A DNA stretch of 64,000 bases, from positions 1 to 64,000 of the forward strand of contig NZ_JAHYSR010000002.1 in NCBI RefSeq assembly GCF_019431455.1, read 5' to 3'. A program made the position numbers and the translations under genes. The notes beneath the pieces were generated by a model, which was not told the origin of the DNA, searched no databases, and was given only the letters and a program-made list of their open reading frames with translations. Origin of the DNA: Paracoccus bogoriensis. Lineage in GTDB: Bacteria; Pseudomonadota; Alphaproteobacteria; Rhodobacterales; Rhodobacteraceae. How positions within the stretch are numbered: the first letter of the stretch is position 1; each line of letters begins with the position of its first letter. Shown here in pieces: positions 21,236 through 30,235 of the stretch.

Positions 21236-22093
21236 ATGGAAATGCTGGTATTCGGACATGGTTATTCGGCGGCCGCGCTGACACCCCTGCTGATATCGCA
21301 GGGCTGGCGCGTCACCGGCACGACGCGCAGCGATCCGGCTCGCGTGGCGGCCAGCGGCGCAGAGCCACTGCTCTGGCCGGGTCAAGAGGACGCGCTGCGC
21401 GCGACGCTGGCGCGGGCCGATGCGGTGCTGATCTCGGCCGCACCGGGGCCACAGGGCGACCCGGTTCTGGCCGAGTTCGCCGACGATCTGGCCCGCGCGC
21501 GGCTGCGCTGGCTGGGCTATCTGTCCACCACCGGCGTTTATGGCGACCGTCAGGGCGGTTGGGTCGATGAGGACAGCGTTCTGGACGGGTCAGGCCCGCG
21601 CGGTCAGGCCCGCATCCGCGCCGAGGCCGCGTGGCAAGCCTTGGCGCGCGATCATGACTTGCCCCTGCACATCTTCCGGCTGGCGGGGATCTATGGCCCC
21701 GGTCGCGGCCCCTTCGAAAAGGTCAGGGCCGGCACCGCGCGCCGGATCGTCAAGCCCGGTCAGGTCTTTTCGCGCATCCATGTCGAGGATATCGCGCAGG
21801 TGCTTCTGGCCTCGATCAACGCGCCGCAGCCGGGGGGCATCTACAATGTCTGCGACGACGACCCCGCCCCGCCGCAGGACGTGATCGAACATGCCGCGCG
21901 CCTGCTGGGCCTGCCCGTCCCGCCAACGGTCGATTTCGACGAGGCCGCGCCCCTGATGTCGCCCATGGCGCGGTCCTTCTACGCCGACAGCAAGCGGGTG
22001 CGGAACGACCGGATCAAGCGCGATCTGGGCGTGCGCCTGCGTTACCCCGATTACCGCAGCGGCCTTGCCGCGCTGCTGGAAGCCGAGGGATGA
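21236..22093 (+). CDS. NAD(P)-dependent epimerase/SDR-family protein (YeeZ-like)
   Basis: A 285-residue extended-SDR-like protein. The N-terminal dinucleotide-binding turn is VFGHGYSAAAL, a variant G-x-G-x2-A. YLSTTGVYGDRQGGWVDE supplies the Ser/Tyr region, and FRLAGIYGPGRGPFEKVR follows as in sugar epimerases. Catalytic Tyr-x3-Lys is not obvious, as in other YeeZ-type proteins. The substrate is unknown. It may be co-transcribed with the downstream UbiH-family gene (about 50-nt gap). Confidence 0.82.
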   Translation: MEMLVFGHGYSAAALTPLLISQGWRVTGTTRSDPARVAASGAEPLLWPGQEDALRATLARADAVLISAAPGPQGDPVLAEFADDLARARLRWLGYLSTTGVYGDRQGGWVDEDSVLDGSGPRGQARIRAEAAWQALARDHDLPLHIFRLAGIYGPGRGPFEKVRAGTARRIVKPGQVFSRIHVEDIAQVLLASINAPQPGGIYNVCDDDPAPPQDVIEHAARLLGLPVPPTVDFDEAAPLMSPMARSFYADSKRVRNDRIKRDLGVRLRYPDYRSGLAALLEAEG

Positions 22094-22142
22094 GGCCCGC
22101 CGCCGCATTGCCATTGCCGCCGCCCCGTGACTAGATCGCGCC

Positions 22143-23366
22143 ATGAGACATGATTTCGACGTGGTGATTGCCGGGGGCGGGCTGAACGGCCCGACGCTGG
22201 CGCTGGCGCTGGCCGGGGCCGGGCTGTCGGTCGCCGTGGTCGATCCGCGCCGCGTCGATGACCGGGCGGGCGACACGTTCGACGGTCGTGCCTATGCGCT
22301 GGCGCTGGCCTCGGTCCGGCTGCTTTCGGCCTTGTCGCTATGGCCCGGGCTGGCAGGCGAAAGCCAGCCGATCCGGCAGGTCAAGGCCTCGCAGGGCCAT
22401 CCCGGAGAAGGCGCCGCGCCCTTCTTCCTGCATTTCGACAGCGCCGAGATCGAGGAAGGCCCCGTCGGCCACATGCTCGAGGACCGCTTTCTCTATCGCG
22501 CGCTGATCGGCGCGATGGAGGGTCGCGTCACCCATCTGCCGGGCCTTGCCGTGACCGCGCAGGATCCGGGACCGCACGGCATCACGGTCACGCTGTCGGA
22601 CGGGCGCCAGATCGCCGCGCGCCTTCTGGTGGGCGCGGACGGGCGCGGATCGGGTGTCGCCGCGCGGGCCGGCATCAGGCGGCAGGGCTGGGATTACGGC
22701 CAGACCGCGCTGGTCGCGGTGGTCGATCACGACCTGCCCCATCACGGGATCGCGCATCAGTATTTCATGACGACCGGACCGCTGGCGATCCTGCCCCTGC
22801 CCGGCAATCGCAGCAGCGTCGTCTGGTCCGAGACGCGCACCAATGCAGCCGCCATCGCCGCGCTAAAGGATGACGCCTTCCTGTCGGTGCTGCGGCCCCG
22901 CTTTGGCGATTTCCTCGGACCGATTGCGCTGGCCGGGCCGCGTTTCGCCTATCCGCTCAGCCTGTCCCTGGCCGAATGCTATATCGCACCGCGTGTTGCG
23001 CTGATCGGCGATGCGGCGCATGGGGTGCATCCGATCGCCGGGCAGGGGCTGAACCTGGGCCTGCGTGACGTGGCGGCTTTGGCCGAAGTGGTGGTCAAGG
23101 CGGCGCGACGGGGCGAGGATATCGGCAGTCCGCTGGTGCTGGAGCGCTACCAGGGCTGGCGGCGGCCCGACGCCACGGCGATGGCTCTGGGCATGGACAC
23201 CGTGAATCGGCTTTTCGCGACCGGCAATCCCGTCATCTCGGCGCTGCGCGGGGCGGGGATGGGGCTGGTCAGCGCCCTACCCGGCCTGAGACGCGGTTTC
23301 ATGCGGCAGGCGGCAGGCCTTTCGATCCACCCGATGCCGCAGCTTCTTGAGGGGCGCCCGCTCTAG
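22143..23366 (+). CDS. UbiH/UbiF/Coq6-family FAD-dependent hydroxylase
   Basis: A 407-residue flavoprotein monooxygenase, likely a ubiquinone-ring hydroxylase. Motifs are the N-terminal FAD fold IAGGGLNGPTLALALAGAG, the LLVGADGRGS (DG motif) and the C-terminal GDAAHGVHPIAGQGLNLGLRDV. This C-terminal block is the UbiH-family hallmark. Which ring position it hydroxylates cannot be told; alphaproteobacteria often use UbiL or UbiM. ATG 22143 opens the frame 49 nt after the SDR gene. Confidence 0.88.
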   Translation: MRHDFDVVIAGGGLNGPTLALALAGAGLSVAVVDPRRVDDRAGDTFDGRAYALALASVRLLSALSLWPGLAGESQPIRQVKASQGHPGEGAAPFFLHFDSAEIEEGPVGHMLEDRFLYRALIGAMEGRVTHLPGLAVTAQDPGPHGITVTLSDGRQIAARLLVGADGRGSGVAARAGIRRQGWDYGQTALVAVVDHDLPHHGIAHQYFMTTGPLAILPLPGNRSSVVWSETRTNAAAIAALKDDAFLSVLRPRFGDFLGPIALAGPRFAYPLSLSLAECYIAPRVALIGDAAHGVHPIAGQGLNLGLRDVAALAEVVVKAARRGEDIGSPLVLERYQGWRRPDATAMALGMDTVNRLFATGNPVISALRGAGMGLVSALPGLRRGFMRQAAGLSIHPMPQLLEGRPL

Positions 23367-23632
23367 GCCGTTCCCGCCTGTGTTCTTCACGCCACGGGCT
23401 TGCACGCCGCAAGAGGGAAGAATCCACTGGTGATCGCGTCGGCCCAAGCCCCGATCGCGATCTGGCCGCCCAGGCTGGGCGGGGCAGTTCGCTGGCGGGA
23501 TATTGACGACCCAACGGCCGGGCCAGATCACCCGCTGGCCTGTCTCTGGTCAAGAGGTCTCCAGGGTGGCCGCCTGCCCCCTCTTGGCCTGCGGCCAATT
23601 CACCCCCCGGGGATCTCTGGACCAAGGCAAAA

Positions 23633-25054
23633 TCAGGCGATGTGGTTCGCGGCCAGGCCGAGGTCGGCACGGAATTCGGCGAGGGCGGTGCGAGCGCGAT
23701 CAGAGGGCAGACGCAGGATCAGGCTGGGATGCCAGGTAATGAGGACTGGCCCGCCGTCCAGGCCGCGCTCGATCCGGCCGCGGCGGGGGGTCAGGGGCTT
23801 GCGGCTGCCGGTCAGGGCATAGGCTGCTGTCGCGCCCAGGGCGAGGGTCAGGCGCGGCGCGATCAGGCGGCGTTCCAGGTCAAGCCACCAGCGGCAATGT
23901 TGGATATGGCTGCCGTCAGGAGATTGGTGCAGTCGGCGTCTGCCGCGCGGAGTGAAACGAAAATGCTTCACCGCATTGGTAAGCCATATGCGTTCGGAGT
24001 CGAGACCGGTTTCGGCCATGGTCTTGCGCAGCAACTGGCCGGCCGGACCGACGAAGGGGCGACCCTGAAGATCCTCGTGATCGCCCGGAGCCTCGCCCAC
24101 GATCATCAGGAAGGCATCGGGGGCGCCTTCACCCCAGACGGTCTGGGTGGCCGCGTGACAGAGCTCGCAGCGGGTGCAGCGAGCGGCCTGAGTGCCGGCA
24201 TCCGCCAAGGTCGCGGGACTAGCCTCGGAAATGGGTTGGCGGATACGCGCCGTGACTTTGGGGGCAAAGGCGGGGGCGGTGCTGGCGCCCGCCTCGCGCA
24301 TGGCCTGGACGCGGCGGGGCGCGTCGGCCAGCATATCGGGGATCAGCCGCGTCTCGGGCAGGTTCTTCCAGTATTTCAAGGGCATTTCGGACCGCATGGC
24401 CTGGGTCTTGATGCGGGCCGGGTTGAAGATATTGGCGAAGTAGGTCTGCCACAGGTCATGGCTGTGATCGTCGGGCAAGTGGGGCCTCGGCTCGGGCGGG
24501 GCATAGTCGATCGCGCCGCCCGTGAAGCGGGCGACGCCTTCGGGCGTGGCGATCAGCCAGTCCATATCCGCGAAACGTCTGGCGAAGAAAGGCGTGCCCG
24601 CTTCAAGGATCAGGTGTTCGGGTTCGAACCAGGCGGCAAAACGGCGGCGGGGGCCGTCCGATGGCAGTTCGTGAAAGCGGACGAAAGCGTGCATCTTGTG
24701 AATGTCGCGGCGGACCGATTTGGCCATGCGCGACAGGCGGTCCAGCATCGGGTCGGCGGGGTTCGACAGAAAGCGACGGTCTGTCTGCGCTCGCATCAGC
24801 GCGGCATAGAGCAGCGACCACCGTTCCGGGTCGGAATGGCTGGCGACCTGCCGGGCCAGTTGCAGGAAATCCTGCGTGGCCCTGACCTGATGCGGACCGC
24901 GGCGCGGCAAGGGTTCGGCGCCGAAGAGGTCGGACGGCATGTCGGGATCGGCCCAGATCACCCCGCCCGGCGGGATGCGGGCCGAGGCAAGGTCGCGGGC
25001 GGCCGCGCGCCATGCCTCGAACCGGGCGAAACGCGGCAGCGTCACGCGGATCAT
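23633..25054 (-). CDS. UdgX-type uracil-DNA glycosylase fused to a DUF4130 domain
   Basis: A 473-residue fusion. Residues 1-250 are the DUF4130 (TIGR03915-type) domain with the typical LLYAALMRAQTDRRF and WQTYFANIFNPAR. Residues 280-473 are family-4-like uracil-DNA glycosylase: GEAPGDHED (320-328), GRPFVGPAGQLL, the UdgX-specific R-loop RGRRRLH with His376, and WHPSLILR. UdgX binds uracil covalently through that His (known family biology). Cys293, Cys296 and Cys299 with Cys387 can ligate an Fe-S cluster. ATG 25054 overlaps the radical-SAM stop by one base (TGATG). Confidence 0.92.
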   Translation of the reverse strand: MIRVTLPRFARFEAWRAAARDLASARIPPGGVIWADPDMPSDLFGAEPLPRRGPHQVRATQDFLQLARQVASHSDPERWSLLYAALMRAQTDRRFLSNPADPMLDRLSRMAKSVRRDIHKMHAFVRFHELPSDGPRRRFAAWFEPEHLILEAGTPFFARRFADMDWLIATPEGVARFTGGAIDYAPPEPRPHLPDDHSHDLWQTYFANIFNPARIKTQAMRSEMPLKYWKNLPETRLIPDMLADAPRRVQAMREAGASTAPAFAPKVTARIRQPISEASPATLADAGTQAARCTRCELCHAATQTVWGEGAPDAFLMIVGEAPGDHEDLQGRPFVGPAGQLLRKTMAETGLDSERIWLTNAVKHFRFTPRGRRRLHQSPDGSHIQHCRWWLDLERRLIAPRLTLALGATAAYALTGSRKPLTPRRGRIERGLDGGPVLITWHPSLILRLPSDRARTALAEFRADLGLAANHIA

Positions 25055-26286
25055 CAGAAAAGGCTCAGTTGTTCGGGCGGGGGCGCGAAGCGGGCGCGCA
25101 GCCCGGCGCTGTCGGTCAGCGCGCCGGGCGACCAGTCGGGCAGCGTCACGAAGGGCTGTGCCTTGGACATGATCGCCCCCATCCGCAGCAGGTCGCCATA
25201 GCGCACCGGCCCGTTGCGCCGCGCCGACAGGATGCGCGCCACGGTCCTGGTGCCGAAGCCCGGCACGCGCAGCAGCATCTCGCGGCTGGCGCGGGCGACA
25301 TTCACGGGGAAGTGCGCGCGATTGGCCAAGGCCCAGGCCAGTTTGGGGTCGATGGCAAGGTCGAGATTGCCCGAAGGATGCGCGGCGCCGATCTCGTCGG
25401 CCTCGAACCCGTAGAAGCGCATGAGCCAGTCGGCCTGATAGAGCCTGTGTTCGCGCATCAATGGCGGCTTGATCAGCGGCAGCGCCGCCGAGGCGTCCGG
25501 GATGGGCGAAAAGGCCGAGTAATAGACCCGCTTGAGCCGGTAGCCCGAATAGAGATTGGCCGAGGTCTTCAGGATGTCGCGGTCGGTGGCCTGATCGGCG
25601 CCCACGATCATCTGCGTGGATTGCCCCGCCGGCGCGAAGCGCGGCGGGCGCCGGCCGGTATGGCTGCGGTCCTTCGCGGCCTCGCGCTTCAGGCGGACAT
25701 CGGCCATGGTCGCGCGGATCGTTTCGGGGCGCTTCTCGGGGGCCAGATGGCGCAGGCTGGCGTCCTGCGGCAATTCGATGTTGACCGACAGGCGGTCGGC
25801 GTAGAGTCCGGCCTCGGCCACCAGATCGGGTGCGGCGTCGGGGATGGTCTTGAGGTGGATATAGCCCTTGAAGCCGTGATCCACCCTCAACATCCGCGCG
25901 ATGCGGACCATGTCGCCCATCGTCTGGTCGGGGCTGCGGATGATACCCGAGGACAGGAACAGCCCCTCGATCATGTTGCGCCGGTAGAATTCCAGCGTCA
26001 GGGTCACGACCTCTTCGGGGGAAAACCGGGCGCGTTCGACATTGCTGCTGACGCGGTTGATGCAATAGGCGCAGTCATAGATGCAGAAATTCGTCATCAG
26101 GATCTTGAGCAGGCTGATGCAGCGCCCGTCCGGCGTATAGGCGTGGCAGATCCCCGTCCCGCCCGCCGAGCCGATCCCGCCCGAGCGCGAATCGCGCCGC
26201 GTCGTCCCGCTGGACGCGCAGGAGGCATCGTATTTCGCCGCATCCGACAGGATGGCCAGCTTCTGCTGCAAGGTGAGTCGTCCCAT
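25054..26286 (-). CDS. Putative DNA modification/repair radical SAM protein
   Basis: A 410-residue radical-SAM enzyme of the family routinely found beside UdgX/DUF4130 proteins (TIGR03916-type). The cluster motif C-x3-C-x2-C is CIYDCAYC at Cys68, Cys72 and Cys75. A helix-hairpin-helix DNA-binding segment, LLRVPGFGTRTVARIL, lies near residues 338-353. The actual reaction is unknown. The start is ATG 26286 (MGRLTLQQKLAIL); more upstream starts would read through the SOS box. It is first in an operon with the UdgX fusion. Confidence 0.9.
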   Translation of the reverse strand: MGRLTLQQKLAILSDAAKYDASCASSGTTRRDSRSGGIGSAGGTGICHAYTPDGRCISLLKILMTNFCIYDCAYCINRVSSNVERARFSPEEVVTLTLEFYRRNMIEGLFLSSGIIRSPDQTMGDMVRIARMLRVDHGFKGYIHLKTIPDAAPDLVAEAGLYADRLSVNIELPQDASLRHLAPEKRPETIRATMADVRLKREAAKDRSHTGRRPPRFAPAGQSTQMIVGADQATDRDILKTSANLYSGYRLKRVYYSAFSPIPDASAALPLIKPPLMREHRLYQADWLMRFYGFEADEIGAAHPSGNLDLAIDPKLAWALANRAHFPVNVARASREMLLRVPGFGTRTVARILSARRNGPVRYGDLLRMGAIMSKAQPFVTLPDWSPGALTDSAGLRARFAPPPEQLSLF

Positions 26287-26300
26287 GGGTCCGAAGATAT

Positions 26301-26315
26301 GTTCACTTTGTGTTC
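26301..26315. promoter_or_regulatory. LexA/SOS box (GTTC-N7-GTTC)
   Basis: GTTC at 26301-26304 and 26312-26315 with exactly seven bases between matches the alphaproteobacterial LexA operator GTTC-N7-GTTC. It is 15 bp upstream of the radical-SAM start and divergent from lolA. This predicts DNA-damage induction of the radical-SAM/UdgX operon. Confidence 0.8.
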
Positions 26316-26438
26316 CGAACAAGGGTGCGCCGGTGAAACAATCGCCCCGGAACCGTCACGGCGCCGCGATCATTCCCTGCCATCGCCATCCGCCAGTCGT
26401 GATGTGCAAGAAATCCCGGAAAGGATAAGAATGGCGCC

Positions 26439-27026
26439 ATGAACATCAAAGCCCTCGCACTTGCGCCCGTCCTCGCCCTCGCCATGGCCATCCCGGCCTT
26501 TGCCGAGAGAATTTCACTCAACGAGATCTCGCGTTATCTCAACAGCCTGACCACGGTGACATCCGAATTCACGCAGGTGAACCCGGATGGCACGATCTCG
26601 ACCGGGACGGTCTATATCCAGCGCCCGGGCCGGGTGCGGTTCGAATACAACAACGACCGCACGCTGGTTCTGGCCTCGGGCGGGACCGTCGCGGTCTTCG
26701 ACGGCAAGTCGAACGCCGGACCGCATCAATACCCGCTGTCGCAGACACCGCTGTCGATCATCCTGGACGCCAATATCGACCTGTCGCGCCCGAACATGGT
26801 GATCGGCCATACCGAGCAGAACAATGCCACCATTGTCACCGCACAGGATCCTCAACGGCCGCAGAACGGCAATATCCAGATGGTGTTCTCGTCTCCGACC
26901 GAGCTGCGCCAGTGGATCGTGACCGACGATACCGGCGCCAAGACGACCGTGATCCTGGGCGAGATGCAGAAGGGCGGCTCGATCCCGGCCTCGCGCTTCT
27001 CGATCCAGGCGGCGATGGGGCAGTGA
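26439..27026 (+). CDS. lolA: Outer-membrane lipoprotein carrier protein LolA
   Basis: A 195-residue periplasmic chaperone that ferries lipoproteins to the outer membrane. A signal peptide ends in AFA before ERIS (about residues 1-22). The LolA core is visible: ISRYLNSLTTVTSEFTQ, GRVRFEYNN, YPLSQTPLSIIL. ATG 26439 has an AAAGGAT site further upstream (26417-26423). It is alone here, without the ftsK neighbour it often has in relatives. The stop is 87 nt before the MFS gene. Confidence 0.88.
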   Translation: MNIKALALAPVLALAMAIPAFAERISLNEISRYLNSLTTVTSEFTQVNPDGTISTGTVYIQRPGRVRFEYNNDRTLVLASGGTVAVFDGKSNAGPHQYPLSQTPLSIILDANIDLSRPNMVIGHTEQNNATIVTAQDPQRPQNGNIQMVFSSPTELRQWIVTDDTGAKTTVILGEMQKGGSIPASRFSIQAAMGQ

Positions 27027-27113
27027 CGCCCGATTGCGCCGATACAATCGCGTGATTGACCGGGCGCGCATCGCGCGGCAAGGCTGAGGCTCCGTTCACC
27101 CGGAGCCTCTTTC

Positions 27114-28361
27114 ATGTCCACCAATGCGCGCCTGTTCACCCCCGTCCTGATCGGCGGCTCGCTGATCCTGCTGATCAACTTTGCGCTTCGCGCCAGTTTC
27201 GGGGTGTTCCAGATCCCCATCGCCGAGGATTTCGGCTGGCCGCGCGCCGAATTCTCGCTGGCCATCGCGATCCAGAACCTGGCCTGGGGAATCGGGCAGC
27301 CCATCTTCGGTGCGCTGGCCGAGCGATGGGGCGACCGATGGGCGATCATCCTGGGGGCATTCCTCTACAGCGCTGGGCTGATCCTGACGGCCTTTGCGAC
27401 CACGCCCGCCGGTGTGCAGCTGCTGGAGATCATGGTGGGCTTCGGCATCGCCGGGACGGGCTTCGGCGTGATCCTGGCGGTGGTCGGTCGCGCGGCCAGC
27501 GACGAGAACCGCAGCCTGGCCCTGGGCATCGCCACGGCGGCCGGATCGGCCGGGCAGGTCTTTGGCGCGCCCCTGGCCGAGATTCTGCTGGCCTTCTATG
27601 CGTGGCAATCGGTCTTCATCATCTTCGGGGTGATCATCCTTGGCACGCTGGCCTTTCTGCCGATGCTGGGCAGCGGACGGCCCGCCAGCCCCGCCGTGCT
27701 GGAGGCCAGCATGGGCCAGGTCGTGGGCCGCGCCTTCCGCGACCCGTCCTTCCTGATGATCTTCGCGGGGTTCTTTTCCTGCGGCTATCAGCTTGGCTTC
27801 ATCACCGCGCATTTCCCCGCCATGATCACCGAGATGTGCGGCCCGATCGCGCCGGGCGGCATATTGGCGGGGCTGGGCATCACCACGACCTCGGCGCTTG
27901 GGGCGGTGGCCATCTCGCTGATCGGGCTGGCCAACATCGCGGGGGCGATCCTGGCCGGGTGGCTGGGCAAGCGCTATAGCCGCAAGTATCTGCTGGCGGG
28001 CATCTACACGATGCGGACCATTGCCGCCGCCGCCTTCATCCTGACGCCGATCACGCCTGCGACGGTCATCGTCTTTTCGCTGGTGATGGGGGCGCTGTGG
28101 CTGGCGACGGTGCCGCTGACCTCGGGGCTGGTCGCCTATATCTACGGCCTGCGCTACATGGGCACGCTTTACGGCTTTGTCTTCCTGTCGCACCAGATCG
28201 GATCGTTCATCGGCGTCTGGCTGGGTGGCTGGCTTTACGATGTATCGGGCGATTACCTGCTGGTCTGGTGGATCGGCGTGGGCGTGGGCGCGTTCAGCGC
28301 GCTGATCCACCTGCCCGTGCGCGAGGCCCCCTTGCGGATGCCCGCCCCCGCCGCGGCCTGA
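27114..28361 (+). CDS. Major facilitator superfamily transporter
   Basis: A 415-residue inner-membrane carrier with twelve predicted membrane helices. The loop 2-3 signature is FGALAERWGDRWAI (G-x3-E/D-R-x-G-x-R) and helix 5 has GSAGQVFGAPLAEILL. The fold resembles monocarboxylate/oxalate-type MFS carriers; the substrate is unknown. The stop (TGA 28359-28361) directly abuts the convergent glycosyltransferase stop. Ribosome site GGAGCC is before ATG 27114. Confidence 0.87.
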   Translation: MSTNARLFTPVLIGGSLILLINFALRASFGVFQIPIAEDFGWPRAEFSLAIAIQNLAWGIGQPIFGALAERWGDRWAIILGAFLYSAGLILTAFATTPAGVQLLEIMVGFGIAGTGFGVILAVVGRAASDENRSLALGIATAAGSAGQVFGAPLAEILLAFYAWQSVFIIFGVIILGTLAFLPMLGSGRPASPAVLEASMGQVVGRAFRDPSFLMIFAGFFSCGYQLGFITAHFPAMITEMCGPIAPGGILAGLGITTTSALGAVAISLIGLANIAGAILAGWLGKRYSRKYLLAGIYTMRTIAAAAFILTPITPATVIVFSLVMGALWLATVPLTSGLVAYIYGLRYMGTLYGFVFLSHQIGSFIGVWLGGWLYDVSGDYLLVWWIGVGVGAFSALIHLPVREAPLRMPAPAAA

Positions 28362-30233
28362 TCAGCCCGCCTTGGCAACGGGCTGATCGGCGGGCCGAGC
28401 CGCGTTCTGATCCGCCGCTTCGGGCGCAGCATCCAGACCCAGGCGGCGGCGCCAGAAGGCGTCGCTGGCCAGGCGCCGATAGCCCTCGCGCCAATCGGCG
28501 CGGATCGCGTCGTGATGGCGCCACAGATGCCACATGTTGCGGGTCATCCGCCAAAGCTGGCGCGCCGCCTTGCGCTTGGAATGGTGGACGGTGAAGGCGT
28601 TGCCCTTGCCGTCCAGATAGGTGACCTGCGCGGCGGCCCAGGTCTGGCGGATCTCGCCCCGGCGGCCTGCGGGCAGGACGCGGCGATTGCCGATCCGGTG
28701 CCAGAACGGGATCAGATGCCCGTTCAGCGTCAGCTTCATCACCAGCCGCACCAGGGGGCTGTGCGGATTCCAGCGGATATGGTCGGCGGGCGGAGGGCCT
28801 GCCAGCGGGCGGAAGGCCTCGACATCCCTGATCCGCGCCAGATCGGCGCGGCGGGCGGCCATATCGGCATTCTTCTCGAAAAAGTCGGGGCCGCGCATCA
28901 CGTCCTCGAAGGACAGGTTCAGCGCCTCCATCGTCTCGTAATGGCATTGCAGCATACTGCGCGCGAAGAAACGCAGCGGGATCGAGGCCAGCGTGGTGCG
29001 CGGGATCTCGACCGCGGGGATGGCGATGTGATTCGCCATATGGCTGCGCAGGTCCAGATACAGCGTGTTCAGCGATTCCTTGTCCGCGAAATTCGCATCC
29101 TGGAACGAGACCACACCGGGCAGCGTCGTGATGCTGAAATCGTTGGCCAGCGAAAAGCCGACATCGTCGCCGCGCACGAAATAGGGGAAAGGCCGGAACC
29201 GGGTCGCGGCGATCGGAAAGGCGAAATACCACCAGCCGCCGTAATAATTGCCCGGCTTGTCTCCGGTCGAGGCGAATTCCATCGCCGCCACCTGATGAAA
29301 ATTGATGAGGTCGGTGCCCAGACCCTGAGGCTGACAGTAGATTCGGAAGATTGCGCCGTTTTCCCAGATCACGTGCTTGAACTGCGCGTTCGTCAACGCG
29401 CCGGCCACGGCGGCATTGTCGGCCTGGGCATGGGCAAGCCACGCCCAGGTGCGTTGCAGCGCGTCCATATGCACCGAGGCGTCGTCATCCATGAACAGGA
29501 CATGGGTGGCGCCGCGGGCCTCGGCCTCGATCAGGCCGCGGGCAAAGCCGCCCGCCCCGCCCAGATTCTCGTTCGGGATGGGGGTGACATGGGCGCAGGG
29601 CTCGATCCCCGCGCTCTGGCCGTTATCGACGACCTGAAGATGCAGATGCGCCGCCAGCGGGCTGGTGGCCACGTAATCGCGGAAGCGGCGGACGCTGGCC
29701 TGCACGGCCTCTTCACGGCGAAAGGTCGTGATCGACAGCGCGATCTGCGGCTGGCGGCGGGGCGCCTGACGGGTCAGCCAGGCGATGTCGTCCAGATGGC
29801 CCGTGCCGAAACTGGTCAGCCAGAAGGTCAGGATGCCGCCCAGGGCGTGCTGAATATGATCGGTCAGATCGACGATCAGCGGCTGGTCCTCGGTCAGGGT
29901 CACGATCTCGGTCAGGATCGTCTCGTCCGAACGGTGCGGCGCGTGCTGTCGGACGACCAGCGCGAATTCGCCCTGCCCGCGCAGCGACAGCGACAGGTCG
30001 GACAGGCCCGCGCCATGCTGCCACTTGCCCAGATTGAACAGGTTGAAGGCCGTGTCGAAACCCAGTCCCGCCCCCGCGCCCACCTGGATGCGGCGTCGGC
30101 TGGCTACCAGACCGGCCGGACCCACAAGCCGCACATACAGCGCGGGCTCGGACGAGATGCCTGGTTCGGGCCATAGCATCCCTTGCAACAGATGCAGCGA
30201 AGGCGGGTAATCACTTTGCGTCGGAAGGGACAA
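28362..30233 (-). CDS. GlfT2-like galactofuranosyltransferase (GT2)
   Basis: A 623-residue glycosyltransferase resembling GlfT2, the polymerising galactofuranosyltransferase. An N-terminal beta-rich domain of about 160 residues precedes a GT-A domain with NENLGGAGGFARG and the metal-binding FMDDDASV. FPYFVRGDDVGFSLAN follows, and a helical C-terminal part with WRMTRNMWHLWRHHDAIR ends the chain. It should use UDP-galactofuranose, made by the mutase encoded at 32633. The start codon is TTG 30233, with a GAGG site 7 nt upstream inside the end of the sulfotransferase-like gene. Convergent with the MFS gene. Confidence 0.85.
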   Translation of the reverse strand: MSLPTQSDYPPSLHLLQGMLWPEPGISSEPALYVRLVGPAGLVASRRRIQVGAGAGLGFDTAFNLFNLGKWQHGAGLSDLSLSLRGQGEFALVVRQHAPHRSDETILTEIVTLTEDQPLIVDLTDHIQHALGGILTFWLTSFGTGHLDDIAWLTRQAPRRQPQIALSITTFRREEAVQASVRRFRDYVATSPLAAHLHLQVVDNGQSAGIEPCAHVTPIPNENLGGAGGFARGLIEAEARGATHVLFMDDDASVHMDALQRTWAWLAHAQADNAAVAGALTNAQFKHVIWENGAIFRIYCQPQGLGTDLINFHQVAAMEFASTGDKPGNYYGGWWYFAFPIAATRFRPFPYFVRGDDVGFSLANDFSITTLPGVVSFQDANFADKESLNTLYLDLRSHMANHIAIPAVEIPRTTLASIPLRFFARSMLQCHYETMEALNLSFEDVMRGPDFFEKNADMAARRADLARIRDVEAFRPLAGPPPADHIRWNPHSPLVRLVMKLTLNGHLIPFWHRIGNRRVLPAGRRGEIRQTWAAAQVTYLDGKGNAFTVHHSKRKAARQLWRMTRNMWHLWRHHDAIRADWREGYRRLASDAFWRRRLGLDAAPEAADQNAARPADQPVAKAG

Positions 30234-30235
30234 TG

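Noticed and set aside
23367..23632. Possible gene or RNA in the convergent gap after the UbiH-family gene
   Set aside because: No frame with recognisable features and no terminator with a T run; a short TTGGCC/GGCCAA hairpin near 23585 is too weak to call.
23642..25201. 519-codon plus-strand frame opposite the UdgX fusion gene
   Set aside because: No family is recognised, while the opposite strand encodes clear UdgX and DUF4130 motifs.
25055..26065. In-frame upstream extension of the UdgX fusion protein to 810 codons
   Set aside because: It covers the radical-SAM gene in a different frame and has no similarity; the ATG at 25054 with TGATG overlap is a much better start.
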